Shown piece by piece: positions 6,853 to 8,826 of a stretch of DNA of 8,826 bases. The stretch is from Candidatus Sumerlaeota bacterium. GTDB taxonomy: Bacteria > Sumerlaeota > Sumerlaeia > SLMS01. The position numbers and the translations under genes are program-made. The DNA is taken from NCBI GenBank assembly GCA_020850785.1, contig JADZDZ010000096.1, forward strand, positions 1-8,826, read 5' to 3'. The notes under the pieces are model-generated. The model searched no databases and was not told where the DNA came from. It saw only the letters and a program-made list of their open reading frames with translations. Numbering within the stretch: position 1 is the stretch's first letter; every line of letters begins with the position of its first letter.

Positions 6853-8091
6853 TCAGACCTCTCCCTCCACATTCGCGTTTGGCACCCCGCGTGCCAACAA
6901 CGAATTGCAGACAACACCCACCTGCCGACAGGCCGCCTCCAGCACCGCCACCTCCAGCGCCGCCGAAACCGTCAATCGCAACCGGCTCGTTCCGCGCGGA
7001 ACCGTCGGCGGCCGCACCGCCAGCGCAAGAACGCCCCGTTCGCGCAGCAACGCCGACGCCCGCAGCGCACGCTCCGCATCGCCCAGCACTGCGGGAATGA
7101 TCGCCGATTCGCTGCGAAGAATGTTCAGCCCCGCCCCGCGCAGCACACTCCTCGCCATCGCGGAATTTTCCCGCAGCGCACGAACGCGATGCCCATCCCG
7201 CACGATGATCCGAAGCGACTCCAGCGCCGCGCCCACCGCCGCCGGTGCGAGCCCCGTTGTATAGACAAAAGGCCGCGCCGAATTCACCAACGCCCCGCGC
7301 ACCTCCCCCGCGCCCAGCACCACGCCACCCTGCGCGCCCAGTGCCTTGCTCATCGTCGCCGTGATCACCAACCGGCCCGCATGCGCCGCAGGATCGATTC
7401 CAAAATGCTCCGCCGTGCCCCGCCCCCGCTCCCCCAGCACCCCCGTGCCGTGCGCGTCATCCATGATAATCGCCGCACCGAATTTTTCCGCCAACTGCAG
7501 CAAATCCGGCAGCGGCGCCACGTCCCCATCCATGCTGTACACGCCCTCGCATAAAATCCACGCCACCCCCGAATCCGCACCACTGCGCGCCGCGTTTTTC
7601 TCCAGCAACTCCTCCAACCGTTTCACATCATTGTGGGGAAACACGCGCAGCTTCGCGCCCGAAAGCCGCACTCCGTCCACCAGACACGCGTGCGCCAGGC
7701 GGTCCGCAAACACCGTGTCACCGGAATCGATCAACGCCGAACACGCGCCCAGATTCGCCGCGTAGCCCGATGGAAAAACCGTCGCGGTCTCCGTTCCCTT
7801 GAACGAAGCCAACTCACCCTCCAACTCCTCCAGCAACTCATAATTTCCCGTGATCAGCCGCGACGCCCGCGCTCCCGCGCCAAACTTCTCCGCGGCGCGC
7901 CTCGCTCCCGCGATCACCTCCTCATTTCGCGAAAGCCCCAGATAATCGTTGCTGCAAAGGTCGATACAATCCCCGCCGTCGAAGCGGATGTGCCCGCCTT
8001 GCGCCGGCGACATCGGTCTCATCCGCCGCAGCAGGTTCTTCGCCTCCAGTGCCGCGCGCCGCGCGCGAAGCCGTTCGCGCCAATCGCTCAC
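6853..8091 (-). CDS. bioF: 8-amino-7-oxononanoate synthase-like PLP enzyme (α-oxoamine synthase)
   Basis: This 412-residue protein is a full-length class II α-oxoamine synthase. The family joins an acyl thioester to an amino acid with loss of CO2; BioF joins pimeloyl-ACP/CoA to alanine in biotin synthesis. Visible motifs include CSNDYLGL (46-53), the His134 that stacks on PLP in HACLVDG (134-140), YSMDGDVAPL (185-194), DDAHGTGVLG (211-220; Asp211 and His214 contact PLP), SKALGAQGG with Schiff-base Lys249, NSARPFVYTT (270-279) and RPPTVPRGTSRLR (360-372). The NSARPF and RPPTVP forms favour BioF over glycine C-acetyltransferase. Differences from the usual BioF are Cys136 for Ser in HASLxDG and Leu379 for His in the 'AAH' motif. 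The C-terminal tail after about 393 is longer than usual. The start is GTG, 2 bases after the AsmA-like stop, with a strong AAGGAG site before it. No other biotin gene is seen nearby, so a sphingolipid-type or other use cannot be excluded. Confidence 0.85.
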   Translation of the reverse strand: MSDWRERLRARRAALEAKNLLRRMRPMSPAQGGHIRFDGGDCIDLCSNDYLGLSRNEEVIAGARRAAEKFGAGARASRLITGNYELLEELEGELASFKGTETATVFPSGYAANLGACSALIDSGDTVFADRLAHACLVDGVRLSGAKLRVFPHNDVKRLEELLEKNAARSGADSGVAWILCEGVYSMDGDVAPLPDLLQLAEKFGAAIIMDDAHGTGVLGERGRGTAEHFGIDPAAHAGRLVITATMSKALGAQGGVVLGAGEVRGALVNSARPFVYTTGLAPAAVGAALESLRIIVRDGHRVRALRENSAMARSVLRGAGLNILRSESAIIPAVLGDAERALRASALLRERGVLALAVRPPTVPRGTSRLRLTVSAALEVAVLEAACRQVGVVCNSLLARGVPNANVEGEV

Positions 8092-8093
8092 TG

Positions 8094-8826
8094 CTACTTC
8101 CTCTCCTTCCTCTGGCGACGGGAAGGCTTCTTTTCTGCGGGAAGCGGCGCCTCCTGAAGCTGTTCCTGCTCCGGCAGGACCACTTCCTTCTGGCTTTCCG
8201 TGATCACTTTGCGGATCGCCATCAACCGCCCCAGCGGCGTCAGCACCGGGCTGTATCGCGGCGCCTTCAGTGTTCCGCGCAGCTTGTACGACACGATCTG
8301 GCTCCCCACCACATCCACGAAATCCCCGATGATGCGGATCACCGGAATGTCCTTCAGCTTCTTCGAAAGCACGCTTGCCGTCACGTCGAAGAACAGCCGC
8401 CCGCGATAATCCAGATAACCATCCGCCGTGATGTTTATGCTCGGATTCTTGATCACCAAGTCCGGCAGGAAAACCTTCTGGTCATACATATTCACCGTTC
8501 CCGTCACGGTGGACGTGTTCAACCCCTGACTGGACGCCAACTCCAACACGCTGCGTGCGTAGGTGAGAATGATGTTCCCCACCACGGACGATTTTTCAAT
8601 CGTGTAGCGCCCCGTGCCCTTGTACGTTGGATAATTCATCAACTGGCCGCTGAAGTTCGTCTCCGCGCTGATGAGCCCGTCCATCAGTTGTTCCCGCTCG
8701 TAAAGCGCATTCATGAACGGCTTCAAATCCACGCGATTGAATTCCCCCTTGAACGTCGCCCGCGGCGCCTGCCCGTCAATCAGATCAAAACGCAGGTCCC
8801 CCTTCGACGGCCCGCCGTACAGCATC
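8094..8826 (-). CDS. AsmA-like protein, C-terminal part (5' end beyond window edge)
   Basis: About 244 codons are visible. The Met near the edge is probably internal because the frame is open through the last base. The sequence is a set of short β-strands of AsmA/TamB type: GTGRYTIEKSSVVGN, then VTGTVNMYDQKVFLPDLVI and INITADGYLDYRGRLFF. These are followed by IPVIRIIGDFVDVVGSQIV and YKLRGTLKAPRYSPV, where 'YxLRGTLxxP' is a common closing motif of AsmA C-terminal regions. The last 20 residues are polar and very basic (KKPSRRQRKERK). AsmA-like proteins bridge or sort lipids between inner and outer membranes in diderm bacteria; which member this is cannot be said without the N-terminus. It is the first gene seen of the shared transcription unit and abuts the BioF-like gene with a 2-base gap. 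Confidence 0.7.
   Translation of the reverse strand, partial: MLYGGPSKGDLRFDLIDGQAPRATFKGEFNRVDLKPFMNALYEREQLMDGLISAETNFSGQLMNYPTYKGTGRYTIEKSSVVGNIILTYARSVLELASSQGLNTSTVTGTVNMYDQKVFLPDLVIKNPSINITADGYLDYRGRLFFDVTASVLSKKLKDIPVIRIIGDFVDVVGSQIVSYKLRGTLKAPRYSPVLTPLGRLMAIRKVITESQKEVVLPEQEQLQEAPLPAEKKPSRRQRKERK
8097..8108 (-). promoter_or_regulatory. Shine-Dalgarno for the BioF-like gene
   Basis: The minus strand reads AAGGAGAGGAAG immediately before the upstream TAG and the GTG start at 8091. It supports the GTG start and lies wholly in the last codons of the AsmA-like gene, so translation is probably coupled. Confidence 0.65.

Noticed and set aside
6670..7554. Plus-strand frame of 294 codons opposite the BioF-like and rhodanese genes
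   Set aside because: It runs across two well-supported minus-strand genes and its product is Arg/Pro-rich, as for an antisense shadow.
6393..8091. Rhodanese as sulfur donor for biotin made by the neighbouring BioF
   Set aside because: Biotin synthase takes sulfur from its own iron-sulfur cluster and no bioB is in the window. Adjacency alone does not support the link.

Overview
The window is a GC-rich stretch of a bacterial chromosome that is read entirely from the minus strand. It has no tRNA, rRNA, CRISPR array or mobile element that I can see. The lipoproteins, signal peptides and AsmA-type proteins point to a diderm bacterium. The large AsmA-like protein and the lipoprotein after it remind me of proteins from the PVC group (Planctomycetes, Verrucomicrobia and relatives). 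That placement rests on style of sequence only and is weak.

Transcription runs from high to low coordinates, and seven genes follow each other with gaps of 25 bases or less, or with 4-base ATGA overlaps. In order they are: (1) the C-terminal part of an AsmA-like protein, cut by the right edge; (2) a BioF-type PLP enzyme; (3) a single-domain rhodanese; (4) a lipoprotein with an SH3b-like domain; (5) a secreted M48 zinc metalloprotease; (6) a 1433-residue membrane-anchored AsmA/YdbH-like protein; (7) a lipoprotein, cut by the left edge, with a stretch resembling DUF1318/YdbL. No intergenic gap is large enough for a clear internal promoter or terminator, so this looks like one polycistronic unit whose ends lie outside the window.

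Five of the seven products are predicted to be exported or membrane-anchored. Two are AsmA-like bridge-type proteins, one is an M48 protease, one is an SH3b lipoprotein and one is a YnbE/YdbL-like lipoprotein. In Enterobacteria the large AsmA-like protein YdbH works with the small lipoprotein YnbE and the periplasmic protein YdbL in lipid traffic to the outer membrane. Genes 6 and 7 look like a distant version of that set in which one lipoprotein may cover both small-partner roles. The protease and SH3b lipoprotein would fit envelope maintenance. The BioF-like enzyme and the rhodanese are predicted cytoplasmic, and why they sit here is not clear.

I found no plainly new defence or mobile system. 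The most unusual items are the possible YnbE/YdbL merger, the mixed envelope operon, and a recurrent 8-base word (GTCTATAC on the coding strand) that encodes every Val-Tyr-Thr in the window.
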